Source of the DNA: Fontibacillus phaseoli
Lineage (GTDB): Bacteria; Bacillota; Bacilli; Paenibacillales; Paenibacillaceae
NCBI RefSeq assembly: GCF_003337355.1
Contig: NZ_QPJW01000001.1
Coordinates: 1,364,001-1,428,000 of the forward strand
Direction: 5' to 3'
Length of the DNA stretch: 64,000 nucleotides
How positions within the stretch are numbered: position 1 is the first letter of the stretch; each line of letters begins with the position of its first letter. Below the pieces are notes generated by a model. The model was not told the DNA's origin and ran no database searches. It saw only the letters and a program-made list of their open reading frames with translations. A program made the position numbers and the translations under genes. Shown piece by piece: positions 63,969-64,000 of the stretch.

Positions 63969-64000
63969 TTGTCGGCAAGTATTTATTATTCAGCCGGCAC

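Overview
The window reads as chromosomal DNA of a spore-forming member of the Bacillales, most likely Paenibacillus or a close relative. It has a three-gene GerA-type germinant receptor operon, strong AAGGAGG-type ribosome sites with frequent TTG and GTG starts, an AraR-controlled arabinose operon, T-box leaders, many small intrinsic terminators, and many TetR, GNAT and ABC-F genes typical of a large soil Bacillales genome. I saw no rRNA, tRNA, CRISPR array, insertion sequence or prophage.

Layout. 1-5.9 kb: 3'-truncated kdpD (its ATP-binding lysine replaced), two OmpR-type direct-repeat pairs, two small unknown genes, a GNAT/Asp23 pair and a TetR gene. 6-10 kb: gerA-gerB-gerC spore germination operon. 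10-16 kb: alpha/beta-hydrolase remnant, a translationally coupled serine hydrolase plus UvrA-like pair, a zinc-finger/deoxyribosyltransferase-like protein, and a radical SAM protein of the spore photoproduct lyase type. 16-19 kb: seven-blade RCC1-repeat protein with a remnant of an immunity-like protein, and an SMR efflux pair under a TetR gene. 19-22.8 kb: YitT-type membrane protein, 6-phospho-beta-glucosidase, secreted copper-amine-oxidase-N-domain protein. 23-30 kb: an accessory island of DUF6138-like, ankyrin/DUF4274, membrane, multiply frameshifted, unknown and DUF2625-like genes; it resembles a store of immunity genes. 30-37 kb: GH2 glycosidase, methyltransferase, thioredoxin-reductase-like flavoprotein, and a second UvrA-like ABC protein.

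37-42.6 kb: araB-araD-araA and divergent araR, with three AraR boxes and a near-consensus promoter. 42.9-48.7 kb: ABC-F ATPase, purine-type permease, a small-protein/nitroreductase operon sharing a GTATAC-N4-GTATAC operator with the permease, and an NmrA-like oxidoreductase with an Rrf2 regulator. 48.7-54.1 kb: small proteins, ilvB behind two tandem T-box riboswitches, and an Lsa-type antibiotic-resistance ABC-F gene behind an attenuator with a 29-codon leader ORF. 54.3-64 kb: MFS/ROK pair, DinB protein, methyltransferase plus a TetR protein with two DNA-binding domains and matching operators, flavin-reductase-like and NAD(P)-binding proteins, two GNATs, and a YdcZ-Crp-YdcZ block.

Overall theme: much of the window is resistance, efflux and toxicant handling (two UvrA-like proteins, two ABC-F proteins, SMR pair, serine hydrolase, several TetR regulators), interleaved with sugar use and sporulation functions. 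The best mechanistic finds are regulatory RNAs: the tandem T-boxes and the switchable leader of the Lsa-like gene. All functional calls come from motif reading by eye; no database search was run.
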